This document shows, in pieces, positions 1-7,808 of a DNA stretch of 64,000 nucleotides; the stretch's first letter is position 1, and each line of letters opens with the position of its first letter. The stretch is from contig NZ_LMCF01000151.1 in assembly GCF_001623075.1 (NCBI RefSeq), positions 1-64,000 of the forward strand, given 5' to 3'. The notes beneath the pieces were generated by a model. That model saw nothing but the letters and a program-made list of their open reading frames with translations. It had not been told where the DNA came from and did no database searches. Position numbers and translations under genes: made by a program. The stretch comes from Pseudovibrio sp. Ad37. Its GTDB lineage: Bacteria > Pseudomonadota > Alphaproteobacteria > Rhizobiales > Stappiaceae.

Positions 1-40
1 CAACCCGTTCACGTAATTCTATCGGATATGGCTTGCCCAT
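1..40 (-). mobile_element. IS630-type transposase, first 13 codons only (runs off window)
   Basis: Reading leftward from an ATG at 40, the peptide begins MGKPYPIELRERV and continues past the window edge. This opening matches the usual N-terminus of IS630-family transposases, where a KPYS-DLRERV motif precedes a helix-turn-helix. A good ribosome binding site (GGAGGGCAC on the minus strand) lies just upstream of the ATG. I see no clear terminal inverted repeat between 41 and 226. With only 13 residues the family call rests on one motif, and whether the element is complete cannot be judged. Confidence 0.6.
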
Positions 41-226
41 GTGCCCTCCAAAAACAAGGATGGCAACATTGAATCACAAAAAGTTAAAATGAGAAACCTG
101 AATCAGATCTGGCGCAGCACGCTCTAGGCTCAAGTTTTGTTCACTCTGTGATTTAACACTTAATCAAGGCCCGATAGCCTGCTAAAGGCATCTCAACGAC
201 TATTTACAGTACTATGGAGAACCACC

Positions 227-1057
227 ATGTCTGACGCAGGCACCACCAAAGATCAAAGCGAAGCAGAACGCCCAATGCTTGGCAAGCTGCTGCACAATGG
301 TGTTCAGCGTATCGTCATGCAACGCCCGGAGCGCATGAATGCCATGTCCATGGCCATGATGAAAGAACTCTGCACTGCACTGGATGAAGCGGCAGCAAAC
401 CCGGAAGTGCGCGTTGTGTTGCTCGGCGCTGAAGGCAAAGTCTTTTGCGCAGGTCACGACCTGAAAGAGCTAACAGCTGCACGTGCGCAAGCAGATGGCG
501 GCAAAGCCTTCTATCAGCAGACATTCGATCAATGCGCTGAGCTCATGCAAAAGATCGTGAACCTTCCAAAGCCAGTCATCGGCGTTGTAACTGGCGTTGC
601 AACAGCAGCAGGCTGCCAGTTGGTTGCCTCCTGTGATCTGGTACTGGCACTGGATACAGCAACCTTCTGCACCCCCGGCGTTAACATCGGCCTCTTCTGC
701 TCCACCCCAATGGTGGCGCTGACCCGCAACATTGGCCGCAAACAGGCCATGGAAATGCTATTGACTGGTGAAAGCATTGATGCCTCCACTGCGAAGGAAT
801 ACGGGCTGATCAACCGGGTGGTGCAAGCCGATTATCTGGAAGTCGTGGTTCAGAAATACGCTGAGGTCATTGCGTCTAAATCAGCCCTTACAGTCAAAAC
901 CGGTAAGGAAGCATTCTACAAGCAGGCCGATATGCCATTGGCAGAAGCCTATGCTTACACCTCTCAGGTCATGGCAGAGAACATGTTGGCCAATGACGCA
1001 GAAGAAGGCATCAACGCCTTCCTTCAAAAGCGCACACCAGATTGGAAAGACAGCTGA
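227..1057 (+). CDS. Enoyl-CoA hydratase/isomerase family protein
   Basis: This 276-residue protein belongs to the crotonase superfamily, which hydrates or isomerises enoyl-CoA thioesters using two backbone amides as an oxyanion hole. The substrate motif FCAGHDLKEL (about residues 75-84) is clear. The second oxyanion-hole region follows around GVATAAGCQLVASCDL (about residues 121-136), but an Ala-Ala-Gly stands where many active hydratases have Gly-Gly-Gly. Length is normal for a single-domain hydratase with a short N-terminal extension. The ATG is preceded by GGAG at good spacing. The sequence pattern resembles ECHDC3-like members, whose substrate is unsettled, so no pathway is assigned. A frameshifted DUF3052 gene follows 21 bases downstream, possibly in the same transcript. 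Confidence 0.85.
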   Translation: MSDAGTTKDQSEAERPMLGKLLHNGVQRIVMQRPERMNAMSMAMMKELCTALDEAAANPEVRVVLLGAEGKVFCAGHDLKELTAARAQADGGKAFYQQTFDQCAELMQKIVNLPKPVIGVVTGVATAAGCQLVASCDLVLALDTATFCTPGVNIGLFCSTPMVALTRNIGRKQAMEMLLTGESIDASTAKEYGLINRVVQADYLEVVVQKYAEVIASKSALTVKTGKEAFYKQADMPLAEAYAYTSQVMAENMLANDAEEGINAFLQKRTPDWKDS

Positions 1058-1078
1058 TCAGGATGTAGGGAGCCGCAC

Positions 1079-1535
1079 ATGACAACCGGGCATTCAAAAA
1101 GATCACTAGCTCAAAAGCTAGGTCTGAAACCCGGCATGAGCTGCTGGTGGCACAACATGCCACAAACCGTCTTCGATGAAATTGCAGCAGGAGTTGACGA
1201 TCTGGTCCTCCTGCCTACTCTGGAAAACGGCGTAAACACTGCCCATATTTTTTGTAACGGGTCAAAGCGAACTAGCAGATCTGCTGAGTAAACTGCGCAG
1301 GACACTGAATGCAGACGGTATGATCTGGGTCTCATGGCCTAAGAAAGCATCCAAAGTCCCTTCAGAGGTGACAGAAGATACGGTTAGAGAAGTTTGCTTG
1401 CCTATGGGACTTGTCGATATCAAGGTTTGCGCAGTTGACGCTGTCTGGTCCAGTATCAAGCTTGTTATTCGCAAGGAACTGCGTGAAGAGCACAGACAAA
1501 TGCAGCTGGCAGCCAATGAAATTGCAGAAAGTTGA
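1079..1535 (+). pseudogene. DUF3052 family protein, interrupted by a one-base frameshift
   Basis: Two overlapping reading frames together encode one recognisable small protein of about 151 residues. The first half (from ATG 1079) opens MTTGHSKRSLAQKLGLKPGM. The second half, in the next frame, contains MIWVSWPKKASKVP and the ending GLVDIKVCAVDAVWSSIKLVIRKEL, both typical of DUF3052, whose function is unknown. The frames join cleanly at a run of six Ts (1248-1253): removing one T restores AHIFVTGQSELADLLSKL. The 3' half still reads as conserved protein, so decay is recent, or the extra T is a sequencing error, or the site slips during expression. It lies 21 bases after the hydratase gene and 7 bases before the next one, which suggests an operon. 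Confidence 0.75.
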
Positions 1536-1542
1536 TAAGAAC

Positions 1543-1983
1543 ATGAACCACGATCATTATTCAGACGACTACATTCAGGGCATTCTGGAAAACACAAAAA
1601 CAATCGCATTGGTCGGCGCCAGCAACAAACCAGAACGCGCCAGCTTCCGCGTCCTCAACTATTTGCTTGAACAAGGCTATACAGTCTATCCAATCAATTC
1701 CGGTCAGGCAGGCACCGAAATCGCCGGCGCAAAAGTCTATGCGTCCCTGACAGACCTTCCAGAACCCGTCGACATGGTCGATGTCTTCCGCAATTCAGAA
1801 GCAGCGGCTGGTGTCATCGATGAGGTAATCGCTCTGCCAACGCTCCCCAAAGCAATCTGGCTTCAGCTGGGTGTCAGAAACGACGAAGCAGCAGCACGGG
1901 CAGAAGACAAGGGAATCAAAGTGGTAATGGACCGCTGCCCTAAGATCGAAATCCCACGCCTGGCATCAGTTACAGCCTGCTAA
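1543..1983 (+). CDS. CoA-binding protein (YccU family)
   Basis: This 146-residue protein has a Rossmann-type CoA-binding fold. The glycine-rich loop ALVGASNKPERASF sits at about residues 20-33, followed by YTVYPINSG and the conserved tail VVMDRCPKIE. The family resembles the N-terminal CoA-binding domain of succinyl-CoA synthetase, but its physiological role is not known. The longest reading frame begins further upstream at 1411, inside the DUF3052 gene. The ATG at 1543 is preferred because it starts just before the conserved region and lies 7 bases after the preceding stop. A hairpin 14 bases downstream may end the transcript. Confidence 0.85.
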   Translation: MNHDHYSDDYIQGILENTKTIALVGASNKPERASFRVLNYLLEQGYTVYPINSGQAGTEIAGAKVYASLTDLPEPVDMVDVFRNSEAAAGVIDEVIALPTLPKAIWLQLGVRNDEAAARAEDKGIKVVMDRCPKIEIPRLASVTAC

Positions 1984-2302
1984 ACACTCCTATCAGGCGC
2001 TCTCGATACCACGAACATTGAGAGCGCATCCGATAAATTAGAACGATTTTCCAATCCCACCAAGCAGAAGCGAACAGAATTTCAAGCATCAAATAGTCGG
2101 CAAGTTGCTTGAGCTTTCTGCAAGAGTGAAGAGCGCTCATCTTTTCATCTGAGCTTGCCAACCTCCGGTTGCCCCCTCATAGTTCCTAGCGGGAAATTAT
2201 ATAAATTTCAGCAGAGAATGACGCGCCTGTTCCAAGGGAATGCAAACCATGCACCTTGCGCAGAACCGTTCCATCCTGCAAGCGCATTGAAAGGACTGCC
2301 TT
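1984..2302. other. Gene-free stretch upstream of O-acetylhomoserine sulfhydrylase
   Basis: Besides the hairpin at 1997-2027 I see no gene here. The 120 bases before the ATG at 2303 form a plausible 5' leader. I looked for the SAM-II riboswitch often found before sulfhydrylase genes in alphaproteobacteria and could not match its conserved pseudoknot segments. Confidence 0.4.
1997..2027. terminator. Hairpin after the CoA-binding gene, possible terminator
   Basis: A perfect 8-base stem (GCGCTCTC at 1997-2004, GAGAGCGC at 2020-2027) with a 15-base loop starts 14 bases after the stop codon. There is no T-run, so it could also be a protein-binding or processing site. Confidence 0.4.
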
Positions 2303-3586
2303 ATGAGCGATCACACCCCAGGCTTTGATACCCTTGCAATTCACGCAGGCGCGAAACCAGACCCAACCACAGGCGCGCGCGCAACACCAATCTACCAAAC
2401 CACATCTTTCGTGTTTGAGGATGTAGACCACGCTGCGTCCTTGTTTGGCCTGCAAGCATTTGGCAACATCTACACTCGCATCACAAACCCAACCACCGCT
2501 GTTCTTGAAGAGCGCGTGGCAACATTGGAAGGCGGCACTGCAACTCTGGCCGTGGCATCCGGCCACGCCGCACAGCTTCTGGCCTTCCACGCCCTCATGA
2601 CACCCGGCTGCAACATCGTCGCCTCCAAGCGCATGTATGGCGGCACCATCAACCAGCTCAACCATTCTTTCAAAAGCTTCGGCTGGGATGTGAAATGGGC
2701 AGAAGGTCTGGACGCACAAAGCTTCACAGACCAGATCGACGAAAACACTCGTGCTGTCTTTATCGAAAGTGTCGCCAATCCAGGTGGCGTTATCATGGAT
2801 ATCGAGGGCATCTCAGCAGTGGCCAAAGATGCTGGCGTGCCTCTTATCGTCGACAACACGATGGCAACCCCATACCTCTGCCAGCCAATCAAACACGGCG
2901 CAGACATCGTGCTGCATTCCCTGACCAAGTTCATGGGCGGGCATGGCAACTCCATGGGCGGCGCAATTGTTGACGCTGGCACATTCGATTGGGCAGCATC
3001 CGGCAAATATCCAATGCTGACCGAACCTCGTCCAGAATACAACGACATGCGCTTGTTTGAGACCTTCGGCAACATCGCCTTTGCGATCTGCTGTCGTGTC
3101 CTCGGCCTGCGTGATCTCGGTCCAGCTATCTCACCGCAAAATGCCTTCATGCTCATCACAGGCATCGAGACACTTGCGTTGCGCATGCAGAAGCACTCTG
3201 ACAATGCCCTAAAGGTCGCTGAGTTCCTCCAAAGCCATTCAGCTGTCAGCTGGGTCTCTTATGCAGGCCTCGCCAATGACCCATTCCATCAGGCGCATCA
3301 GAAGTACTGCCCGAAAGGCGCAGGCGCAGTCTTTACCTTCGGCCTGAAAGGTGGCTATGAGTCAGGTGTTGAACTGGTAAAAGGTCTGGAGCTATTCTCT
3401 CACCTTGCTAACATTGGTGACACCCGCTCGCTCGTCATCCATCCAGCGTCTACCACACACCGCCAGCTGTCTGACGCTCAAAAAACTGCTGCTGGAGCAG
3501 ACCCGGATGTTGTTCGTGTTTCCATTGGCATTGAAGATGTTGCTGATATCATCGCAGATCTGAAGCAAGCGCTCGAAAAGGCATAA
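2303..3586 (+). CDS. metY: O-acetylhomoserine sulfhydrylase (aminocarboxypropyltransferase)
   Basis: This 427-residue cytosolic PLP enzyme makes homocysteine, or methionine from methanethiol, out of O-acetylhomoserine and sulfide. It belongs to the Cys/Met metabolism family. The start TLAIHAGAKPDPTTGARATP is diagnostic, as is YTRITNPTTAVLEERVATLEGG. The PLP-binding lysine lies in SLTKFMGGHG (about residues 208-217). The C-terminal SLVIHPASTTHRQL motif is also present. Length fits the MetY/MET17 branch, which runs longer than the roughly 400-residue MetZ enzymes. A long leader precedes it and a strong terminator follows at 3652-3680, so it is probably a single-gene unit. Confidence 0.92.
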   Translation: MSDHTPGFDTLAIHAGAKPDPTTGARATPIYQTTSFVFEDVDHAASLFGLQAFGNIYTRITNPTTAVLEERVATLEGGTATLAVASGHAAQLLAFHALMTPGCNIVASKRMYGGTINQLNHSFKSFGWDVKWAEGLDAQSFTDQIDENTRAVFIESVANPGGVIMDIEGISAVAKDAGVPLIVDNTMATPYLCQPIKHGADIVLHSLTKFMGGHGNSMGGAIVDAGTFDWAASGKYPMLTEPRPEYNDMRLFETFGNIAFAICCRVLGLRDLGPAISPQNAFMLITGIETLALRMQKHSDNALKVAEFLQSHSAVSWVSYAGLANDPFHQAHQKYCPKGAGAVFTFGLKGGYESGVELVKGLELFSHLANIGDTRSLVIHPASTTHRQLSDAQKTAAGADPDVVRVSIGIEDVADIIADLKQALEKA

Positions 3587-3651
3587 TACGTTTACATTTC
3601 AATGCGGTATGATTGGAAAATGAATCAATCTACCAGCAATGACCATAAAAC

Positions 3652-3680
3652 AAAAAAAGGCGCCCGCAAGGCGCCTTTTT
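3652..3680. terminator. Bidirectional rho-independent terminator
   Basis: GGCGCC (3659-3664), a CGCAA loop and GGCGCC (3670-3675) are flanked by seven As and five Ts. The flanks allow termination on both strands, serving metY from the left and heme A synthase from the right. Confidence 0.85.
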
Positions 3681-3719
3681 CAATTCCACATCAACCACTT
3701 AGTCAGACAAACTGAATCA

Positions 3720-4805
3720 TCATCTCAACGCAGCTTCTTTTTCGCGGCGAAGCAGACAAACCTGCTCGACAGCGAGCGCCAGAACAATAAGCGCCATCGC
3801 CTGATGCGCCAATGCGCGATCCATCGGCACCATACCAAGCAGCGTCACAACACCAAGGAACACCTGAATAACAATCGCCACCATCAACCAGCTGGCATTG
3901 CTCTTCAGCACGCTCTCTCTGTTGCCGCGCATCAGATAGAAACCCTGCACAAACACAGCAATCACCAGCGCATAAGCGATCATGCGGTGCTGGAACTGCA
4001 CCATCATCACATTCTCAAAAAAGTTGATCCACCAAGGAGACATGACAAACAAACCTGATGGAATAATCTGCCCATCCATCAGCGGCCAGGTGTTAAATGT
4101 CAGCCCTGCATTGAGGCCTGCAACCAATGCCCCTAGGAACAGCTGAAAGAGCACCAAGCCAACAATGGCATATGCACCAAATAAACCATCACCAAACACA
4201 TTCCAGCCTTCACGCTCAAGCTCTGGGCGGCGCTTTAACACAGCTGCTAGATAATACAGGTAAGCAAACAGAATACAGGCCACACTCAAGTGCACAGCAA
4301 GACGGTACTGGCTCACATCCACGCGGTTCACAAGGCCAGACGCTACCATCCACCAGCCAATGCCCCCCTGCAATCCACCTAGCAAGAACGCAACCACAAG
4401 CCGCGGCTTAAGCCATGAACTCACCTGTCCACGAGCCCAAAACCACACAAGCGGGATGAAAAAGAAGAGCCCAATCACCCGGCCCAGCAAGCGGTGTCCC
4501 CACTCCCACCAGAAGATAGACTTGAACTCGCCAAGCGTCATACCCTCATTGAGCAGCTTGTACTGCGGGATCTGTTTGTATTTCTCAAACTCCTCCGCCC
4601 ATTCAGCTGCACTCAGCGGCGGAATGGCACCATGTATTGGCTTCCATTCAGTAATGGAAAGGCCGGATTCGGTCAGGCGGGTCGCCCCGCCCACAACAAC
4701 CATGGCCAAAATCAGGAAGCAGATAAACAGCAACCACACGCGAATTTGCCTGCGGTTGGAAAGGTCTTGAGCAGAAAGATCTGAACTGTAGAACGGAGTA
4801 GACAT
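3720..4805 (-). CDS. ctaA: Heme A synthase, COX15/CtaA family
   Basis: This 361-residue inner-membrane protein oxidises a methyl group of heme O to the formyl group of heme A, the cofactor of aa3-type cytochrome oxidases. The sequence shows about eight hydrophobic segments. Family motifs include GGATRLTESGLSITEWKP after the first membrane segment, with the quinol-side loop containing EWGHRLLGRVIG, and a second heme-associated region FQHRMIAYAL in the C-terminal half. The internal pseudo-repeat of two four-helix bundles is visible. Length is normal for alphaproteobacterial COX15-type proteins. It is transcribed towards metY and shares its terminator. Confidence 0.92.
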   Translation of the reverse strand: MSTPFYSSDLSAQDLSNRRQIRVWLLFICFLILAMVVVGGATRLTESGLSITEWKPIHGAIPPLSAAEWAEEFEKYKQIPQYKLLNEGMTLGEFKSIFWWEWGHRLLGRVIGLFFFIPLVWFWARGQVSSWLKPRLVVAFLLGGLQGGIGWWMVASGLVNRVDVSQYRLAVHLSVACILFAYLYYLAAVLKRRPELEREGWNVFGDGLFGAYAIVGLVLFQLFLGALVAGLNAGLTFNTWPLMDGQIIPSGLFVMSPWWINFFENVMMVQFQHRMIAYALVIAVFVQGFYLMRGNRESVLKSNASWLMVAIVIQVFLGVVTLLGMVPMDRALAHQAMALIVLALAVEQVCLLRREKEAALR

Positions 4806-5095
4806 GACACCTATTCGAAGAACTTGTTTGCCCCTATATATGTCAGATCAGCAACCAAATCAGGAAAAATACGCAGATCCTCACAGCAGTCTAGACAAAT
4901 TACCTAGATTTTTCAGGTGAAAGTCAGTCATGCAATAGCACTGCTGTGTCATAGACTTAGAGAACACGAAAGCGGGTCTGCACAATCTAAATTGCAAATT
5001 ACCAGCAAGATCCTCTTGAAAAATATATGCATTTTGAACTATGGCTTGCGCGGAAAAGAAAGGCCCTACGCAAAGAGGCTTTCAAGGAGAACTCT

Positions 5096-5299
5096 ATGGT
5101 TTCGCCATTTCGCCGTTTCATCGGCATGGTATTTTTAGTGACTTTTGTTCTTGTCTATATCTTCCTGGCAATGGTCATTGGCGATATAACAATGGCGGGC
5201 AAGCATTGGTCTATTAAGCTTATCTTTTTTGCAATTGCTGGTTTGATCTGGGTGGTTCCGGCGGGATTGATTATCAGCTGGACCTATAAAAAGCGCTAG
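5096..5299 (+). CDS. DUF2842 small membrane protein
   Basis: This 67-residue protein has two hydrophobic segments (about residues 10-32 and 42-60) separated by a short polar loop containing GKHWSIKL, and a positive C-terminus (TYKKR). The layout and the FAIAGLIWVVPAG segment match DUF2842, a small alphaproteobacterial membrane family of unknown function. The frame is open upstream to 5027, but the ATG at 5096 has AGGAGA at ideal spacing and gives the typical family start. Standing next to ctaA, it may have a membrane or respiratory role, but that is inference from position only. Confidence 0.75.
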   Translation: MVSPFRRFIGMVFLVTFVLVYIFLAMVIGDITMAGKHWSIKLIFFAIAGLIWVVPAGLIISWTYKKR

Positions 5300-5328
5300 G
5301 CCCTAAAGGTTCAAGTCCTGATCAGAGC

Positions 5329-6408
5329 TCACGCTCTTCTCAAAAAAGACCGGATGCGCTTCACCGTGTAATAAGCCGCAAACGCGGCTCCGGTCAGATA
5401 CACATCAACCATTCTTTGGTGTTGATGTAATCCATTCAATGAGACACGTGGCAAATGATAGCGTCGCTTGAGATTTTCCGTAGTCAAGGTTCCCGGTTGT
5501 GTCGTCACAGCCGCCGCAAAACCCAGTTCCTCAGCAACACTTTCACAGCGTTTATCAACCGCTTCAGCGAACCCGTAAGGATACGCTAATACCATCGGCG
5601 TCTTGCCTAACTGCGCAGTCATCTCCTCCAGCCCTGCCTGAATATGCTGTCGGATGTCCTCTCGGGTAGAAAGCCGCGCCAACATCGGATGAGTGTCCGT
5701 ATGTGCGCCCAGGCTGACCAGTGGATCCTGAGAGAATGCACGCAACTCTTCAAAAGACAGAATCAGCTCTCGGCAAAGCACTCGCCAATCCAATCCATAA
5801 CGCTCTGCAGCCTCCCGAATAACTGCCCGCTGTTTAGCCTCTGGCACCTCGCTGATAAGCATGCAACGCGCTGATACAAACGATGCCTCTTTATGCTTTA
5901 AAGAGGTGCAATCATAATCAAACTGTTTGTCTTCATATCGGAATGAGATGTGGTCATTCTCAGCGATGAGCTGTTCTATGATAATCCACCACAGCTCAGA
6001 GTTATGCTTGCTGTATTCGCTGCTGATAAAAACGGTGAAAGGAACATCAAGTTCCTTTAGCACGGGAAAAGCCACATCTCGGTTATCTTTATAACCATCA
6101 TCAAAAGTCAAAACCGCAAACTTCTGAGAGCATTGCCTTTTGCTTTGAAGCCGTTCCAAAGCATCATCCAGTGAAATAAACTCGTATCCCGCCTGCCGAA
6201 CCTGAATAACGGTTTTACGCAAAAATTCTGGTGTAACTTCAAGCAGTTTATTAGGCTGAAAGGGCCCGGTCGTTTCAGGGAGAACACGATGAAGCGTAAA
6301 AATAATGCCATCACCAGCGGTCATGTTCCTGAATAATCTGGCAGGCCCACGGCTACTTAAAAAGTAGCTGGCGTAATCAATAACTAAATGCTTGAAGGAC
6401 TTCCGCAC
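5329..6408 (-). CDS. Polysaccharide deacetylase (CE4 family)
   Basis: This 359-residue protein carries the CE4 fold that removes N-acetyl groups from amino sugars in polysaccharides. Metal-site motif 1 is LTFDDGYKDN (about residues 99-108), with the two aspartates intact. Motif 2 is GAHTDTHPML, giving the two metal-binding histidines. LAYPYGF follows as the motif 3 equivalent. No signal peptide is evident, which suggests a cytoplasmic or peripheral location, as reported for the holdfast deacetylase HfsH. It stands at the left end of the export polysaccharide locus, divergent from an acyltransferase. A role in partial deacetylation of the exported polymer is an inference from that context. Confidence 0.82.
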   Translation of the reverse strand: MRKSFKHLVIDYASYFLSSRGPARLFRNMTAGDGIIFTLHRVLPETTGPFQPNKLLEVTPEFLRKTVIQVRQAGYEFISLDDALERLQSKRQCSQKFAVLTFDDGYKDNRDVAFPVLKELDVPFTVFISSEYSKHNSELWWIIIEQLIAENDHISFRYEDKQFDYDCTSLKHKEASFVSARCMLISEVPEAKQRAVIREAAERYGLDWRVLCRELILSFEELRAFSQDPLVSLGAHTDTHPMLARLSTREDIRQHIQAGLEEMTAQLGKTPMVLAYPYGFAEAVDKRCESVAEELGFAAAVTTQPGTLTTENLKRRYHLPRVSLNGLHQHQRMVDVYLTGAAFAAYYTVKRIRSFLRRA

Positions 6409-6563
6409 GGAGACCCCCTAGTTCCAAACCGAATATCTCTCAAATTGTAACTGGGAATTATTTACGATTAATTTCAATTTGGGTTGTTCTACCTAGTTAG
6501 ATTTGAGATTCATTAAGAGCTTGGAACTAATAATTCCTTGTATTTTATTTAGGGCATTTTTCA

Positions 6564-7781
6564 ATGACACTTCCACAATCCACGTCAAACAGCGAGCGCT
6601 CTAACCGTGCTGATTGTAATAACACGCTGGATTTGAGTAAGTTTTCTTTTCAGATCATCTCAGATACAGACCTGTCAAAACTGCGGAATGATTGGCTCAT
6701 TCTGGAAGCATCAGGCGATGGAAGTGCCTATCACGCCTATGAATGGTGTAAAAGCTGGGCAGAACATGTTGCTCACTCAGAAAGAGTCACCACACTGATT
6801 GTTGTCGGGTACATCGGCGCAAAACTCCATGTCCTGCTACCTCTCGCTCTCCATCAGTGCCACCTTGCAAAAACCGCCCGATGGCTCGGAGAGGAAATCT
6901 TCAACCAGAACACGGGCTATTGGTCTCAAGAGCTATTACAAGCTCCGCAGGCACATTTTCTCCGCCCTCGCCTAGTTGCAGCCCTCAAAGCATGGGGCGT
7001 TGATCTCATCCACCTTGGCAACATGGCAAGTCGTGTGGGCACCTACGACAACCCGTTAATCTGTTTGGATGACACCACGAGCACCAATGCAATCTATCCG
7101 TTTGAGCTTACAAGCCCTGCGGAAGAATTCGTCAAAGCACAACGTTCTAAAGGTGCCCGCAAAAAGCACCGCAGTAAACTTAGCAAACTTCAGTCACTGG
7201 GCACGCTCAGCTTCAAGGCCGAAGTCACAAAAGAAGGCGCAGCCGCCGCCGTTGATGCCATGATTAGGCAACGAGAACTCCGGCAGGCTGAGACAGGTAT
7301 TCCAACCGCCTTCGCCCTTCCCAACTACCAGCGTTTCGTGCGTGAGGCATTCTCAAACCTTTCGCAAGATGACAGCCCGTCAAAACCGGTGGTTTACAGC
7401 CTGAAACTTGATGATGAGATCATCAGCACATGCCTCAGTCTTAAGTCTGGAAAACGAGTATATTGCTACTGCACCTCCATCATTAATGGCGAACTGATGC
7501 GACATAGTCCCGGCGAGTTGCTCATGCAGCACGTCATTGAGGACATGTGCAATGAAGGCATGGAGATCTTTGACTTTGGATTGGGCGAAGAGCGTTTCAA
7601 GCTGGCATGGGCTGAACCAGAACACTTAAAGGACTGGATCGAACCACTCACTTTCAAAGGAAAGCTCGCCGCGGCTCTCGAAAACGTCATACTCAGCTCT
7701 AAACGTAAGCTTAGAAACAACGAGAGATTTTGGCAGCTTTATAGGCGTGTTCGTAGAATTTTCGCTCGCATACAGCACTAA
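6564..7781 (+). CDS. CelD/BcsL-type GNAT acyltransferase
   Basis: This 405-residue soluble protein looks like the CelD/BioF2-like branch of the GNAT fold. The N-terminal region includes NDWLILEASGD and HAYEWCKSWAEH. The C-terminal acetyltransferase half carries QRSKGARKKHRSKLSKL, SPGELLMQHVIE and the diagnostic FDFGLGEERFKLAW near residue 340. Such proteins modify sugars in exopolysaccharide and cellulose loci; HfsK in Caulobacter is a holdfast example. It is divergent from the CE4 deacetylase and converges on the chain-length protein gene, 27 bases away at its 3' end. Substrate unknown. GC content is slightly lower than in the neighbouring housekeeping genes. Confidence 0.75.
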   Translation: MTLPQSTSNSERSNRADCNNTLDLSKFSFQIISDTDLSKLRNDWLILEASGDGSAYHAYEWCKSWAEHVAHSERVTTLIVVGYIGAKLHVLLPLALHQCHLAKTARWLGEEIFNQNTGYWSQELLQAPQAHFLRPRLVAALKAWGVDLIHLGNMASRVGTYDNPLICLDDTTSTNAIYPFELTSPAEEFVKAQRSKGARKKHRSKLSKLQSLGTLSFKAEVTKEGAAAAVDAMIRQRELRQAETGIPTAFALPNYQRFVREAFSNLSQDDSPSKPVVYSLKLDDEIISTCLSLKSGKRVYCYCTSIINGELMRHSPGELLMQHVIEDMCNEGMEIFDFGLGEERFKLAWAEPEHLKDWIEPLTFKGKLAAALENVILSSKRKLRNNERFWQLYRRVRRIFARIQH

Positions 7782-7808
7782 GCTCACTCAAAACATTTTG
7801 AACAGCTT

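Noticed and set aside
2160-2302. SAM-II or similar riboswitch before metY
   Set aside because: The conserved pseudoknot segments of SAM-II were not found, and no other SAM riboswitch pattern could be matched by eye.
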